Source of the DNA: Teredinibacter haidensis
Lineage (GTDB): Bacteria; Pseudomonadota; Gammaproteobacteria; Pseudomonadales; Cellvibrionaceae
DNA length: 64,000 nt
Direction: 5' to 3'
NCBI RefSeq assembly: GCF_014211975.1
Contig: NZ_CP060084.1
Span: forward strand, 4,289,001 to 4,353,000
Position numbers and translations under genes: made by a program. Shown here piece after piece: positions 34,241 through 42,930 of this stretch; position 1 is the first letter of the stretch; the number at the start of each line of letters is the position of its first letter. A model generated the notes under the pieces. That model saw nothing but the letters and a program-made list of their open reading frames with translations, made no database searches and was not told where the DNA came from.

Positions 34241-35089
34241 TTATTCGCTCAAGCCGAGGTTTAAGACAATTGAACGCGTAGGTTCTATTTGATTCATGGT
34301 GTAAAAATGTAAGCCGGGCGCTCCGTTTTCCAATAGTGTTTCACACAGTTCGGTAACTAGATCGGTAGCAAATGAGGTTAGGCTTTCGTTATTGCCGCTA
34401 AAGTCGTCCAAACGTTTGCGAATCCAGCGCGGAATTTCGGCACCGCAGGCATCGCTAAAGCGAGCGAGGTTTTGATAGTTGGTAATGGGCATAATGCCGG
34501 GAATTATCGGTGCATCAATCCCTTCTTTTCCGCATTCTTCCAGAAAATAAAAGTACGCGTCGGGATTGTAAAAGTACTGGGTAATGGCGCTGTTTGCACC
34601 CGCATCGAATTTTCCTTTCAAGTAGCGGACATCTTCTCTGTAGCTTCTGGCTTCGGGGTGAATTTCAGGATAGGCAGCCACCGAAAGATGAAAATGGTTA
34701 CCAAATTTTTCGCGGATAAATGCGACTAATTCATTGGCATACACCATTTGCATGGCGGCTCCCATACCCGAGGGCATGTCACCACGCAGGGCGACAATTC
34801 GATCGACTCCAATGCTTTTATAGCCGTCGACCATTTCATACATGGTTTCTTCGTGGTCACCACCAAAAGATAGGTGCGGCGCAGCGGGCAAGCCCTCCTC
34901 GCGCATGGCTTTAATCACGCCTTTGGTGTTGTCTCGGGTAGAGCCGCCGGCGCCGTAGGTGACCGAAAAGAAATCGGGGTTCAGTTTGTTGAGCTGGGTG
35001 CGAACCGCTTTAAGCTTTTCCTGGCCTTGCTCCGTTTTGGGTGGGAAAAACTCGAAGCTTAGGTTGATATCTTTATCTTCGTTACTCAT
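34241..35089 (-). CDS. metF: methylenetetrahydrofolate reductase
   Basis: This 282-residue FAD enzyme makes 5-methyltetrahydrofolate, the methyl donor for methionine synthesis. Family marks are LSFEFFPPKTEQGQEKL (catalytic Glu in FEFFPP), FFSVTYGAGGSTRD, RIVALRGDMPSG and HFYTMNQIEPT near the C-terminus. It is downstream of ahcY by 103 bases that hold two hairpins, and directly upstream of rsmE. With ahcY and metK it forms a SAM/homocysteine recycling operon. Confidence 0.97.
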   Translation of the reverse strand: MSNEDKDINLSFEFFPPKTEQGQEKLKAVRTQLNKLNPDFFSVTYGAGGSTRDNTKGVIKAMREEGLPAAPHLSFGGDHEETMYEMVDGYKSIGVDRIVALRGDMPSGMGAAMQMVYANELVAFIREKFGNHFHLSVAAYPEIHPEARSYREDVRYLKGKFDAGANSAITQYFYNPDAYFYFLEECGKEGIDAPIIPGIMPITNYQNLARFSDACGAEIPRWIRKRLDDFSGNNESLTSFATDLVTELCETLLENGAPGLHFYTMNQIEPTRSIVLNLGLSE

Positions 35090-35115
35090 GGCAATATTCC
35101 GTGTGCTTGTGTTGA

Positions 35116-35168
35116 GGCTGAGCCTTGCTCAGCCCAACCTTGGCCTTGATGTCGACATATCGGTTGGG
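35116..35168 (-). promoter_or_regulatory. metF leader with two stem-loops
   Basis: In the ahcY-metF gap, GGCTGAGC pairs perfectly with GCTCAGCC around a 3-base loop (35116-35134). CCCAACC (35133-35139) pairs with GGTTGGG (35162-35168). The two stems share bases at 35133-35134, so they may be alternatives. No T run follows, which argues against simple termination. It is possibly a regulatory leader; no known riboswitch consensus was recognised. Confidence 0.45.
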
Positions 35169-35192
35169 CGAAGAAAATCTATCTCAACACCA

Positions 35193-36572
35193 TTAATATT
35201 TATAAAATTCCGGCTTATAAGGCCCATTAACATCGACGTTAATGTATTTAGCTTGTTCTTCTGTCAGTTGTGTCATTACGCCGCAGAAGCCTTCGACCAT
35301 CGCTTTGGCGACTTCTTCGTCGAGTTTTTTAGGCAGGACTTTTACGTAAAGTTGTTGGGATTTTTCGTGGGAGGGGAAGTCGGCAAATTTGTTCTCATAC
35401 AAATAGATTTGCGCAAGTACCTGGTTGGCGAAGGAACCATCCATAATGCGTGAGGGATGGCCTGTAGCGTTTCCTAGGTTTACGAGACGGCCTTCGGATA
35501 ACAAAATGAGATGGTCGTTCGTTGGTTTGTTGCGATATATCTTATGCACCTGGGGTTTGATTTCATCCCACTCCCAGTTTTTACGCATAAATGCAGTATC
35601 AATTTCATTATCGAAGTGACCGATATTGCATACTACGGCACCATTTTTTAGCGTTTGCAGCATTGCTGCATCACATACATTGGTGTTGCCCGTGGTGGTG
35701 ACAATTAAATCCGTTTTGGTTAACAGGTCGAGATTAATATCCCCGGCTTTGCCGGTGTTAATCCCATTGTTGTAGGGCGAAACCACTTCAAAACCATCCA
35801 TGCAGGCCTGCATGGCGCAGATCGGGTCGATCTCGGATATTTTAACGATCATTCCTTCCTGGCGAAGTGAGGCTGCGGAGCCTTTACCCACATCACCGTA
35901 ACCGATCACAAGCGCCTTTTTCCCGGCGAGAAGGTGGTCCGTACCGCGTTTAATAGCGTCGTTCAAGCTGTGGCGACAGCCGTACTTGTTGTCATTCTTA
36001 GATTTAGTGACGGCATCGTTGACGTTAATGGCGGGAACTTTTAGTGAGCCCTCTTCCAGCATTTCCATTAAGCGGTGAACACCGGTGGTAGTTTCTTCCG
36101 AGATGCCGTGTATGTTGTCGAGCATTTCGTGGAATTTATCGTGTACAACAAGGGTTAAATCGCCGCCATCATCGAGAATCATATTGGCATCCCAGGGTTT
36201 GCCGCCTTCAAGAATGGTTTGTTCTATACACCACCAGAACTCTTCTTCAGTTTCACCCTTCCAGGCAAATACGGGAACGCCAGCTGCAGCAATAGCGGCG
36301 GCGGCGTGATCTTGAGTGGAGAAGATATTACACGAACTCCAGCGTACTTCGGCACCTAGTTCGATCAGGGTTTCGATCAGGACGGCGGTTTGGATTGTCA
36401 TATGGATACAACCCATAATTTTTGCGCCCGCGAGCGGCTGTTCGGCCTTGTAGCGTTTGCGCAGGGCCATCAGCGCGGGCATTTCGCCTTCGGCAATATC
36501 AATTTCTTTTCGGCCCCATTCGGCCAGGGAGATATCGGCGACTTTATAGTCGGTGAATGCTGATGTGCTCAT
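35193..36572 (-). CDS. ahcY: adenosylhomocysteinase
   Basis: This 459-residue NAD-dependent enzyme hydrolyses S-adenosylhomocysteine to adenosine and homocysteine, relieving product inhibition of methyltransferases. Signature segments are CNIFSTQDHAAAAI, NVNDAVTKSKNDNKYGCRHSLNDAIKR (substrate Lys/Asp and Cys) and the Rossmann motif VIGYGDVGKGSAASLR. The C-terminal YKPEFYKY supplies the NAD-contacting Lys/Tyr. It carries the roughly 40-residue insert seen in pseudomonad-type enzymes. It is preceded by a 236-base leader with several hairpins and followed by metF. Confidence 0.98.
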   Translation of the reverse strand: MSTSAFTDYKVADISLAEWGRKEIDIAEGEMPALMALRKRYKAEQPLAGAKIMGCIHMTIQTAVLIETLIELGAEVRWSSCNIFSTQDHAAAAIAAAGVPVFAWKGETEEEFWWCIEQTILEGGKPWDANMILDDGGDLTLVVHDKFHEMLDNIHGISEETTTGVHRLMEMLEEGSLKVPAINVNDAVTKSKNDNKYGCRHSLNDAIKRGTDHLLAGKKALVIGYGDVGKGSAASLRQEGMIVKISEIDPICAMQACMDGFEVVSPYNNGINTGKAGDINLDLLTKTDLIVTTTGNTNVCDAAMLQTLKNGAVVCNIGHFDNEIDTAFMRKNWEWDEIKPQVHKIYRNKPTNDHLILLSEGRLVNLGNATGHPSRIMDGSFANQVLAQIYLYENKFADFPSHEKSQQLYVKVLPKKLDEEVAKAMVEGFCGVMTQLTEEQAKYINVDVNGPYKPEFYKY

Positions 36573-36590
36573 GGTGTTCTCCGTTTTATC

Positions 36591-36787
36591 GCCGAGCTTT
36601 GGCTCGGCCTATTAAATTTTGTGATTCATTTTTGGCACTAATTTTTTGCGATTTGAATCGCCCGGTAGGGCGATTCAAATACCGATTAGCTCTCTTAGTG
36701 TCTTGCCGACCGCAATATGTGCTCGGTCGGAGGGGAGCCAAAGGCCTGCAGCAAGCGATACATCTAAAAATTACGCGCTGAGCTTGC
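36591..36787 (-). promoter_or_regulatory. hairpin-rich leader between metK and ahcY
   Basis: There are four inverted repeats. GCCGAGC/GCTCGGC with 4-base loop lies at 36591-36608. A perfect 13-bp stem ATTTGAATCGCCC with its complement around GGTA lies at 36651-36680. CCGACCG/CGGTCGG lies at 36706-36730. GCAAGC/GCTTGC lies at 36751-36787. None has a T run in the ahcY direction. The first lies 16 bases before the ahcY ribosome site (CGGAG). Elsewhere ahcY can be controlled by an SAH riboswitch, but its conserved GGAGCG-UGC core and AACGCUC partner were not found. The 13-bp repeat could also be a protein operator. Confidence 0.5.
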
Positions 36788-36808
36788 GGGCACCAATCCC
36801 AGTAAAAC

Positions 36809-37963
36809 TTAAAGCGCTGCTTTCAATTCTTCAGTCTTGTCCGTCTTCTCCCAAGTAAAGTCTGGCAGCTCGCGTCCAAAGTGACCATAAGCCGCCGTCT
36901 GCTGGTAAATCGGGCGTAGTAAATTCAACATCTCTATCAAACCCCGTGGGCGCAAATCAAAATGCTCATTTATTAGAGCTTCTATTTTTTCGTCAGCAAT
37001 TTTCCCGGTACCGAAGGTATTAACAGAAATAGACGTTGGTTTAGCTACACCAATAGCGTAGCTGATTTGAATTTCGCAGCGATCCGCAAGGCCAGCAGCG
37101 ACAATGTTTTTAGCTACGTAACGACCGGCGTAAGCGGCAGATCTGTCAACCTTGGACGGATCCTTGCCAGAAAATGCGCCGCCGCCGTGACGAGCCATGC
37201 CACCGTAGGTATCGACAATAATTTTTCGGCCGGTTAAGCCGCAGTCGCCTACCGGGCCTCCGATAATAAACTGACCGGTGGGGTTGATATGGTACTTGGT
37301 ATCGCTGTGCAGCCACTCTGCGGGAAGGACAGGCTTGATGATGTCTTCCATTACCGCTTCGTGAATATCTTTTTGGGCGACGTCGGGTGAATGTTGGGTA
37401 GAAAGAACGACCGCATCAACGGCAACGGGTAGACCGTTCTCGTAGCGCAAAGTCACCTGGCTTTTTGCATCGGGCCTCGACCAGCTATGCGTGCCATTTT
37501 TACGCATCTCGGCCTGCTTTTCTACAAGGCGGTGTGAGTAGTAAATGGGGGCTGGCATTAATACAGCGGTTTCGTTAGTGGCGTAGCCGAACATCAAGCC
37601 TTGGTCACCGGCGCCCATATCTTTGTCTGTGGTTTCATCAACACCCATGGCAATATCGGAAGACTGTTTGCCAATAGCGTTAATCACCGCGCAGGAGGCG
37701 CCGTCAAAGCCGACGTCACTGGAGTTGTATCCAATACCGGTAATCACGTCGCGAATTAAATCTTCGAGATCGACATAAGTGGAGGTGCGCACTTCACCAG
37801 CGACAATCGCCATCCCTGTTTTGACCATGGTTTCTACGGCAACGCGGGAGTTGGGGTCGTCTTTGATAATGGCATCCAAAATGGCGTCAGAAATCTGATC
37901 TGCCATTTTGTCTGGGTGGCCCTCGGAAACCGACTCCGAGGTAAACAGAGAGTAATGAGCCAT
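36809..37963 (-). CDS. metK: S-adenosylmethionine synthetase
   Basis: This 384-residue enzyme makes S-adenosylmethionine from ATP and methionine. Marks are FTSESVSEGHPDKMADQISDAILD (active-site His-Pro-Asp-Lys), GAGDQGLMFGYATNET, FIIGGPVGDCGLTGRKIIVDTYGG and GGGAFSGKDPSKVDRSAAYAGR. Length is the same as E. coli MetK (384). It starts one base into the stop of the upstream ArsR-type regulator gene (TAATG), so the two are tightly coupled, and is followed by the long leader to ahcY. Confidence 0.98.
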   Translation of the reverse strand: MAHYSLFTSESVSEGHPDKMADQISDAILDAIIKDDPNSRVAVETMVKTGMAIVAGEVRTSTYVDLEDLIRDVITGIGYNSSDVGFDGASCAVINAIGKQSSDIAMGVDETTDKDMGAGDQGLMFGYATNETAVLMPAPIYYSHRLVEKQAEMRKNGTHSWSRPDAKSQVTLRYENGLPVAVDAVVLSTQHSPDVAQKDIHEAVMEDIIKPVLPAEWLHSDTKYHINPTGQFIIGGPVGDCGLTGRKIIVDTYGGMARHGGGAFSGKDPSKVDRSAAYAGRYVAKNIVAAGLADRCEIQISYAIGVAKPTSISVNTFGTGKIADEKIEALINEHFDLRPRGLIEMLNLLRPIYQQTAAYGHFGRELPDFTWEKTDKTEELKAAL

Positions 37964-38949
37964 TAGGCTTGCTCCTTTATAAATTGTCGTAATTGAATTT
38001 GAAAACCATTGCGCAGAGCGAAGTAAACACTGTGCCCTTCGCGAAAACCGCTGTCTCTTGCCCAGCGTCCAAGATCTTGAGGATTGAAGCCTAGCCAGAT
38101 ATCACCACAAGCATCGCGCGCCCAATCCTGATCGTGGTTGCAGAGATCGCAAACCAGCAAAACAGCTGAGGGTTTCAGCGCGGCACTAACATCAGAAAAG
38201 ATTTGTGCGGGGGAGGGGGTATGGTGCAGCACCATGTTTATCACGGCGCAATCGAAAACAGGGCCAATAGTTTTACAGTAGCGAGTATCGTTATGCACAT
38301 AACTGATGTTGTCAAAGTTTTGGGATAGCGCGTATTCCCTGGCGGCATTGAGCATTACCTCTGAGTTGTCGAGCGCAGAGACCTGCCCAAACCTTTTCGC
38401 AAGTTCGGGCAGAAAAATACCCTCGCCGGGGCCGACCTCCAACGCCTGCTGACTTGCGGGAATCGAGCTCGATGCGAGTAGCTCCGCTACCTGATCGCCG
38501 TATACTCCGTAGGCTGCAATCAGATCCTGCTTTTCTTTAAATTCGCTAATATGTTCCGCAAAAAAGACCTCTGAGGCTTTCGCTCGTTGCTGATGGATAT
38601 GTTCAATGCGCTCCTGCAAGTCTTTGCGTGGCGTTATTTGGTCTATAGTTTCGTGCAGAGCGTTTTGTAATTGTGCCGTCGGTTCGTGCTTGTCGCCATG
38701 ATTTCGCAGGTAAAAAATGGAGTTGCCTTCGCGCCGAGTGGTGACCAGTCTGGCTTTGGCCAGTACTTTTAGGTGGTGACTCATGCTCGACTGCTTTATT
38801 TCGAACAGGAGGCAAAGCTCTGTCACACCGTACGAATCCGTTGCCAGCGCGCGCAGAATCTCCAGGCGCAGGGGGTCACCCGCCGCTTTAAGCAGAGGTG
38901 AAAGCGTGTTGGCATCAAGTGGTGTCGGTGGTTGGACAAGGGCATTCAT
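37963..38949 (-). CDS. ArsR-family regulator fused to SAM-methyltransferase domain (SahR-like)
   Basis: The protein has 328 residues. The N-terminal winged helix (about 15-95) reads LLKAAGDPLRLEILRALA, GVTELCLLFEIKQSSMSHHLKVLAKARLVTTRREGNSIFYL. The C-terminal part (about 150-325) is a class I methyltransferase fold: ALEVGPGEGIFLPELAKRF (SAM-binding motif I), SALDNSEVML and VINMVLHHTP. Regulators of this build next to metK (as in Pseudomonas) control the SAM cycle and probably sense SAM or SAH in the methyltransferase-like domain, as described for SahR. A perfect 34-bp palindrome lies 22 bases before its start, suggesting autoregulation of the whole regulator-metK-ahcY-metF-rsmE operon. Confidence 0.88.
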   Translation of the reverse strand: MNALVQPPTPLDANTLSPLLKAAGDPLRLEILRALATDSYGVTELCLLFEIKQSSMSHHLKVLAKARLVTTRREGNSIFYLRNHGDKHEPTAQLQNALHETIDQITPRKDLQERIEHIHQQRAKASEVFFAEHISEFKEKQDLIAAYGVYGDQVAELLASSSIPASQQALEVGPGEGIFLPELAKRFGQVSALDNSEVMLNAAREYALSQNFDNISYVHNDTRYCKTIGPVFDCAVINMVLHHTPSPAQIFSDVSAALKPSAVLLVCDLCNHDQDWARDACGDIWLGFNPQDLGRWARDSGFREGHSVYFALRNGFQIQLRQFIKEQA

Positions 38950-38971
38950 GGGTTGGAGTCTAGCAGGCTGA

Positions 38972-39005
38972 AAAATCTATATCAAAATATTTTGATATAG
39001 ATTTT
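38972..39005. promoter_or_regulatory. perfect 34-bp palindrome, likely operator of the SAM-cycle regulator
   Basis: Each half reads AAAATCTATATCAAAAT and the second half is its exact reverse complement. The core ATCAAAATATTTTGAT resembles operators bound by ArsR-family dimers. It lies 22 bases before the regulator start and about 220 before tkt, so it could control the divergent transketolase gene too. It has no T-run context of a terminator. Confidence 0.7.
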
Positions 39006-39225
39006 GAGTTTCATGGGGCGTGAAGCAGAATTCGGATCGCTGAGTAAATAAATATCGATGAAATTTGAGCTAAATGTCATTGTGACTATAAGATTCCGGT
39101 TTACCTGTGCTTCCAAGTAGGGGAGAATACGCGCTCTAAAAATCCGTCTTATCCCGGCCGGTATCAGTAGTTTTCATAGTGTGCCGGGAGTCCTTTCATA
39201 TTGTCATATCAGGAGTCATTGACAC

Positions 39226-41229
39226 ATGCCTTCACGCAGAGATCTTGCCAACGCGATTCGTGCCCTTAGCATGGATGCCGTACAAAAAGCCAACAGCGGA
39301 CACCCCGGCGCCCCCATGGGCATGGCCGACATTGCCGAAGTGCTGTGGAACGACTTTTTAACGCACAATCCACAAAATCCGGATTGGAGCAATCGCGACC
39401 GTTTCGTGCTGTCCAACGGCCACGGCTCCATGCTGATTTACTCTTTGCTGCACTTAAGCGGCTACGATCTACCCATAGAAGAGCTGGCCAATTTCCGTCA
39501 ACTGCATTCTAAAACCCCGGGTCACCCTGAATACGGCTATACGCCGGGTGTGGAAACCACCACTGGCCCTCTGGGGCAGGGTATCTCTAATGCCGTGGGT
39601 ATGGCGATTGCAGAGAAAACTCTGGCAGCGCAATTTAACCGCGATGGTCACGAAATTGTTGATCATTACACCTACAGCTTCCTGGGTGATGGTTGCCTGA
39701 TGGAAGGTATTTCCCATGAAACGTGCTCTTTGGCGGGCACCCTTGGTTTAGGCAAGTTGATTGCCTTCTGGGACGACAACGGTATTTCCATTGATGGTAA
39801 AGTGGAAGGCTGGTTCACCGACGACACACCTAAGCGTTTTGAAGCCTACGGCTGGCACGTTATTCCTGGTGTTGATGGCCATGATGCAGCGGCCATCAAA
39901 GCGGCTATCGAAGCCGCCAAAGCAGAAACCGGCAAGCCAACCATGATCTGTTGCAAAACCACCATTGGTTTTGGTTCGCCCAACAAGCAAGGTACTCACA
40001 ACTGCCACGGCGCACCTTTGGGTGATGATGAAATTAAAGCAGCCCGTGAATTCCTTAACTGGTCACACGCGCCTTTCGTTATTCCAGCCGATGTCTACGC
40101 TGGCTGGGATGCAAAGACCAAGGGTAGCGACGTTGAGCAAGCCTGGAACGTCAAGTTCGACGCCTATAAAGCCGCCCACCCAGAACTGGCCGCCGAGTAC
40201 GAGCGCCGTGTGATCAACAACGAACTACCTGCGGATTTCGATGCGAAGTCCAATGCCTTTATCGAAGAATGCCAGCAGAAGATGGAAAAGATTGCCAGCC
40301 GTCAGGCTTCGCAGAAAACCATCGAAGCTTTTGGTGGCTTCCTGCCAGAAATGCTGGGCGGTTCCGCTGATCTCGCCGGTTCAAACCTCACCTTGTGGTC
40401 GGGCTCCAAAGGTTTAACCGCCGAAGATTGCAGTGGTAACTATATTTACTATGGTGTGCGTGAATTCGGTATGAGCGCCATTATGAACGGCATCTCTGCC
40501 CACGGCGGCTTTGTAAACTATGGTGCTACCTTTCTGATGTTCCAACAGTACGCTGCCAACGCAGTGCGTATGTCGGCGCTGATGAAGCTGCGCAACGTAT
40601 TCGTTTACACCCACGACTCTATTGGTCAGGGTGAAGATGGCCCAACTCACCAGCCTATCGAAGTGCTGGCGACCTTGCGTGCTACGCCCAATATGGATAC
40701 CTGGCGCCCAGCAGATGCCACCGAAACGGCTATAGCCTGGAAAGCGGCGGTTGAACGTAAAGATGGGCCAACCTCATTGATCTTTAGTCGTCAGGGTTTA
40801 GATCCCTTGACTCGGGACGAAGAGCAGTTGGCGAATACCCGCAAAGGTGGCTACATTCTGAAGGACAGCGCCGGCGAGCCAGAGCTGATTTTGATTGCGA
40901 CCGGTTCTGAAGTGGGTATTACTATGAAAGCTGCCGAACAGCTGGCGGGCGAAGGTAAGAATGTACGTGTAGTTTCTATGCCCAGTACTTCAACATTTGA
41001 TCTGCAGGATGCCGCGTACAAGGAATCTGTATTACCATTAGCGGTATCTGCTCGTGTTGCGGTAGAAGCCGCTCATGCGGATTGCTGGTGGAAATATGTT
41101 GGCATCGACGGACGTATTGTCGGTATGACCACGTTTGGAGAATCGGCACCTGGTGGCGTTTTGTTTGAACAGTTCGGTTTTACCGTCGACAACATTGTTA
41201 ACACTGCAAAAGATCTCTTAGAAGATTAA
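39226..41229 (+). CDS. tkt: transketolase
   Basis: This 667-residue thiamine-diphosphate enzyme moves two-carbon units in the pentose-phosphate pathway. Marks are ANAIRALSMDAVQKANSGHPGAPMGMADIAEVLW, the ThDP motif GDGCLMEGISHE and the DDN that follows, YGVREFGMSAIMNG (catalytic Glu) and THDSIGQGEDGPTHQPIE. Length matches E. coli TktA (663). It is divergent from the SAM-cycle regulator, as in Pseudomonas, and upstream of pgk. With rpiA at 48.7 kb it supplies the non-oxidative pentose-phosphate branch. Confidence 0.98.
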   Translation: MPSRRDLANAIRALSMDAVQKANSGHPGAPMGMADIAEVLWNDFLTHNPQNPDWSNRDRFVLSNGHGSMLIYSLLHLSGYDLPIEELANFRQLHSKTPGHPEYGYTPGVETTTGPLGQGISNAVGMAIAEKTLAAQFNRDGHEIVDHYTYSFLGDGCLMEGISHETCSLAGTLGLGKLIAFWDDNGISIDGKVEGWFTDDTPKRFEAYGWHVIPGVDGHDAAAIKAAIEAAKAETGKPTMICCKTTIGFGSPNKQGTHNCHGAPLGDDEIKAAREFLNWSHAPFVIPADVYAGWDAKTKGSDVEQAWNVKFDAYKAAHPELAAEYERRVINNELPADFDAKSNAFIEECQQKMEKIASRQASQKTIEAFGGFLPEMLGGSADLAGSNLTLWSGSKGLTAEDCSGNYIYYGVREFGMSAIMNGISAHGGFVNYGATFLMFQQYAANAVRMSALMKLRNVFVYTHDSIGQGEDGPTHQPIEVLATLRATPNMDTWRPADATETAIAWKAAVERKDGPTSLIFSRQGLDPLTRDEEQLANTRKGGYILKDSAGEPELILIATGSEVGITMKAAEQLAGEGKNVRVVSMPSTSTFDLQDAAYKESVLPLAVSARVAVEAAHADCWWKYVGIDGRIVGMTTFGESAPGGVLFEQFGFTVDNIVNTAKDLLED

Positions 41230-41431
41230 TTCAATTATATCGGGCGCGGTTACGGCCGTAGCCCGGGCTTGCAGACTAGTCTGATACCTGCCCTGGACAC
41301 ATTCGTTTAGCCAGGCGTAGGTATAGCCAGCTAGTGGCGCGCGAGCCCCTTCCCTATATTCTCAACCTAAATCTGATGGCTGCTGTTTCGCTGTCAATGT
41401 AATTATTTATGTTTATCTACTGGAGAAAACC

Positions 41432-42607
41432 ATGTCAGTAAAACTCATGAAAGACTTGGATCTGAAAGGCAAGCGCGTACTGATTCGTCAGGATCTCAAC
41501 GTACCCATTCAGGACGGTAAAATCACTTCCGACGTTCGCATTCGGGCATCTCTGCCAACCATTAAACTGGCCATCCAAGCCGGCGCAAAAGTTATGCTGA
41601 TGTCTCACCTGGGTCGTCCAACCGAAGGTGAATACGAAGAGACGTTTTCTCTTAAGCCGGTAGCGGCGCGTTTAACCGAGTTGTTGGCTCAAGATGTTGC
41701 GGTTGCCAAAGACTGGCAGGCCGGTATTGATATCAATGACGGCGAGGTTGTACTTCTGGAGAATGTTCGTTTCAATAAAGGTGAGAAAAAAGATAACGAA
41801 GAGTTGTCCAAAGCCTACGCGTCCCTGTGTGATGTATTTGTTATGGATGCCTTTGGTACTGCTCACCGCGCTCAGGCCTCTACCCACGGTGTTGCCAAGT
41901 TTGCCCCTATTGCCTGCGCTGGCCCCCTATTGTCGGGTGAGTTGGATGCCCTGGAAAAAGCACTGGCCAAGCCTGCTCGTCCCATGGTCGCACTTGTCGG
42001 TGGTGCCAAGGTGTCTACCAAGTTAACTGTTCTGGATGCGCTGTCTAAAATTTGCGACATTCTGGTTGTTGGTGGCGGTATCTCCAATACGTTTGTGGCA
42101 GCTCAAGGGCACGAAGTTGGCAATTCTCTGTACGAAAAAGATCTTATCCCTGAAGCTCAGCGTCTGACTAAAGAGACCGAAGTGGTCTTTGCTACAGACT
42201 GCCGAACTACAACAGATTCTTTCGGTGAGTGGGCTCACGATTCTGCAGTTGAGGTCAAATCGACGAGTGAAGTTAAGCCCGGTGAAGAAATTATCGATTA
42301 CGGCCCCGAAACGGCAGAGAGGGTTGCCGCTATCTTGAAAGATGCCAAAACCATTTTGTGGAACGGCCCTTGTGGTGTTTTCGAGTACGATGCTTTTGCT
42401 AAGGGCACTGAAATCACGGCTCGCGCCATTGCGGAAAGTGAAGCCTTTTCCCTGGCCGGGGGTGGCGATACCTTGGCTGCCATTGATAAGTATAACCTAG
42501 CCGATAAAATCTCCTACATCTCCACAGGTGGTGGCGCTTTCCTTGAGTACGTAGAAGGTAAAGTTTTGCCCGCCGTTGCCATGCTAGAGTCCCGAGCTGC
42601 CGAATAA
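41432..42607 (+). CDS. pgk: phosphoglycerate kinase
   Basis: This 391-residue glycolytic enzyme transfers phosphate from 1,3-bisphosphoglycerate to ADP. Marks are GKRVLIRQDLNVPIQDGKI, LMSHLGRPTEG, the ENVRFNKGEKK block, VALVGGAKVSTKLTVLDAL and the nucleotide-site SLAGGGDTLAAIDKY. Length is as in E. coli (387). TGGAGA precedes ATG by 6-7 bases. It lies 202 bases after tkt. In many gammaproteobacteria epd separates tkt and pgk and fba follows; both are absent here. A strong terminator ends the gene. Confidence 0.98.
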   Translation: MSVKLMKDLDLKGKRVLIRQDLNVPIQDGKITSDVRIRASLPTIKLAIQAGAKVMLMSHLGRPTEGEYEETFSLKPVAARLTELLAQDVAVAKDWQAGIDINDGEVVLLENVRFNKGEKKDNEELSKAYASLCDVFVMDAFGTAHRAQASTHGVAKFAPIACAGPLLSGELDALEKALAKPARPMVALVGGAKVSTKLTVLDALSKICDILVVGGGISNTFVAAQGHEVGNSLYEKDLIPEAQRLTKETEVVFATDCRTTTDSFGEWAHDSAVEVKSTSEVKPGEEIIDYGPETAERVAAILKDAKTILWNGPCGVFEYDAFAKGTEITARAIAESEAFSLAGGGDTLAAIDKYNLADKISYISTGGGAFLEYVEGKVLPAVAMLESRAAE

Positions 42608-42628
42608 TCCATCGCAGCTGCAAATCAG

Positions 42629-42661
42629 AAGCCAATCTTTTTCGCGAAGATTGGCTTTTTT
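42629..42661 (+). terminator. Rho-independent terminator after pgk
   Basis: AAGCCAATCTT pairs exactly with AAGATTGGCTT around a 7-base loop, running into a T tract. It lies 21 bases after the pgk stop. Confidence 0.92.
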
Positions 42662-42930
42662 GTGCCTGGCTACAAGATAATATTTCCGAGCCGCAGACTT
42701 TTGAATCTTTCGTCTATCAAAAGGAGGATAAGCCATTTTGGTTTGTTTTCTGCTGGGTTATCGGCGTTCTATTCCTTAAGATGCATAGCCGAAAAATCAG
42801 AATTACGGCTTTCTCAAAAAACAATTAACGGATTTGAGAGAAAGTCCAAGTCCCTGCAAAAACAGTTTAATCCGGAATGTGGAGGGGAATATCAAGTACC
42901 CTTGTGAAATATCCGGGCTAGACTGTAATT

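Noticed and set aside
36634..36652. TGGCAC...TTGC resembling a sigma-54 promoter in the metK-ahcY gap
   Set aside because: Spacing between the GG and GC elements is two bases too long and it lies on the strand opposite to the genes.
36573..36808. SAH riboswitch upstream of ahcY
   Set aside because: Position fits, but the conserved GGAGCG-UGC core and the AACGCUC partner were not found on the minus strand.
42662..42907. 81-codon frame after the pgk terminator
   Set aside because: It starts with GTG inside the terminator T tract, with no ribosome site and no recognisable domain.
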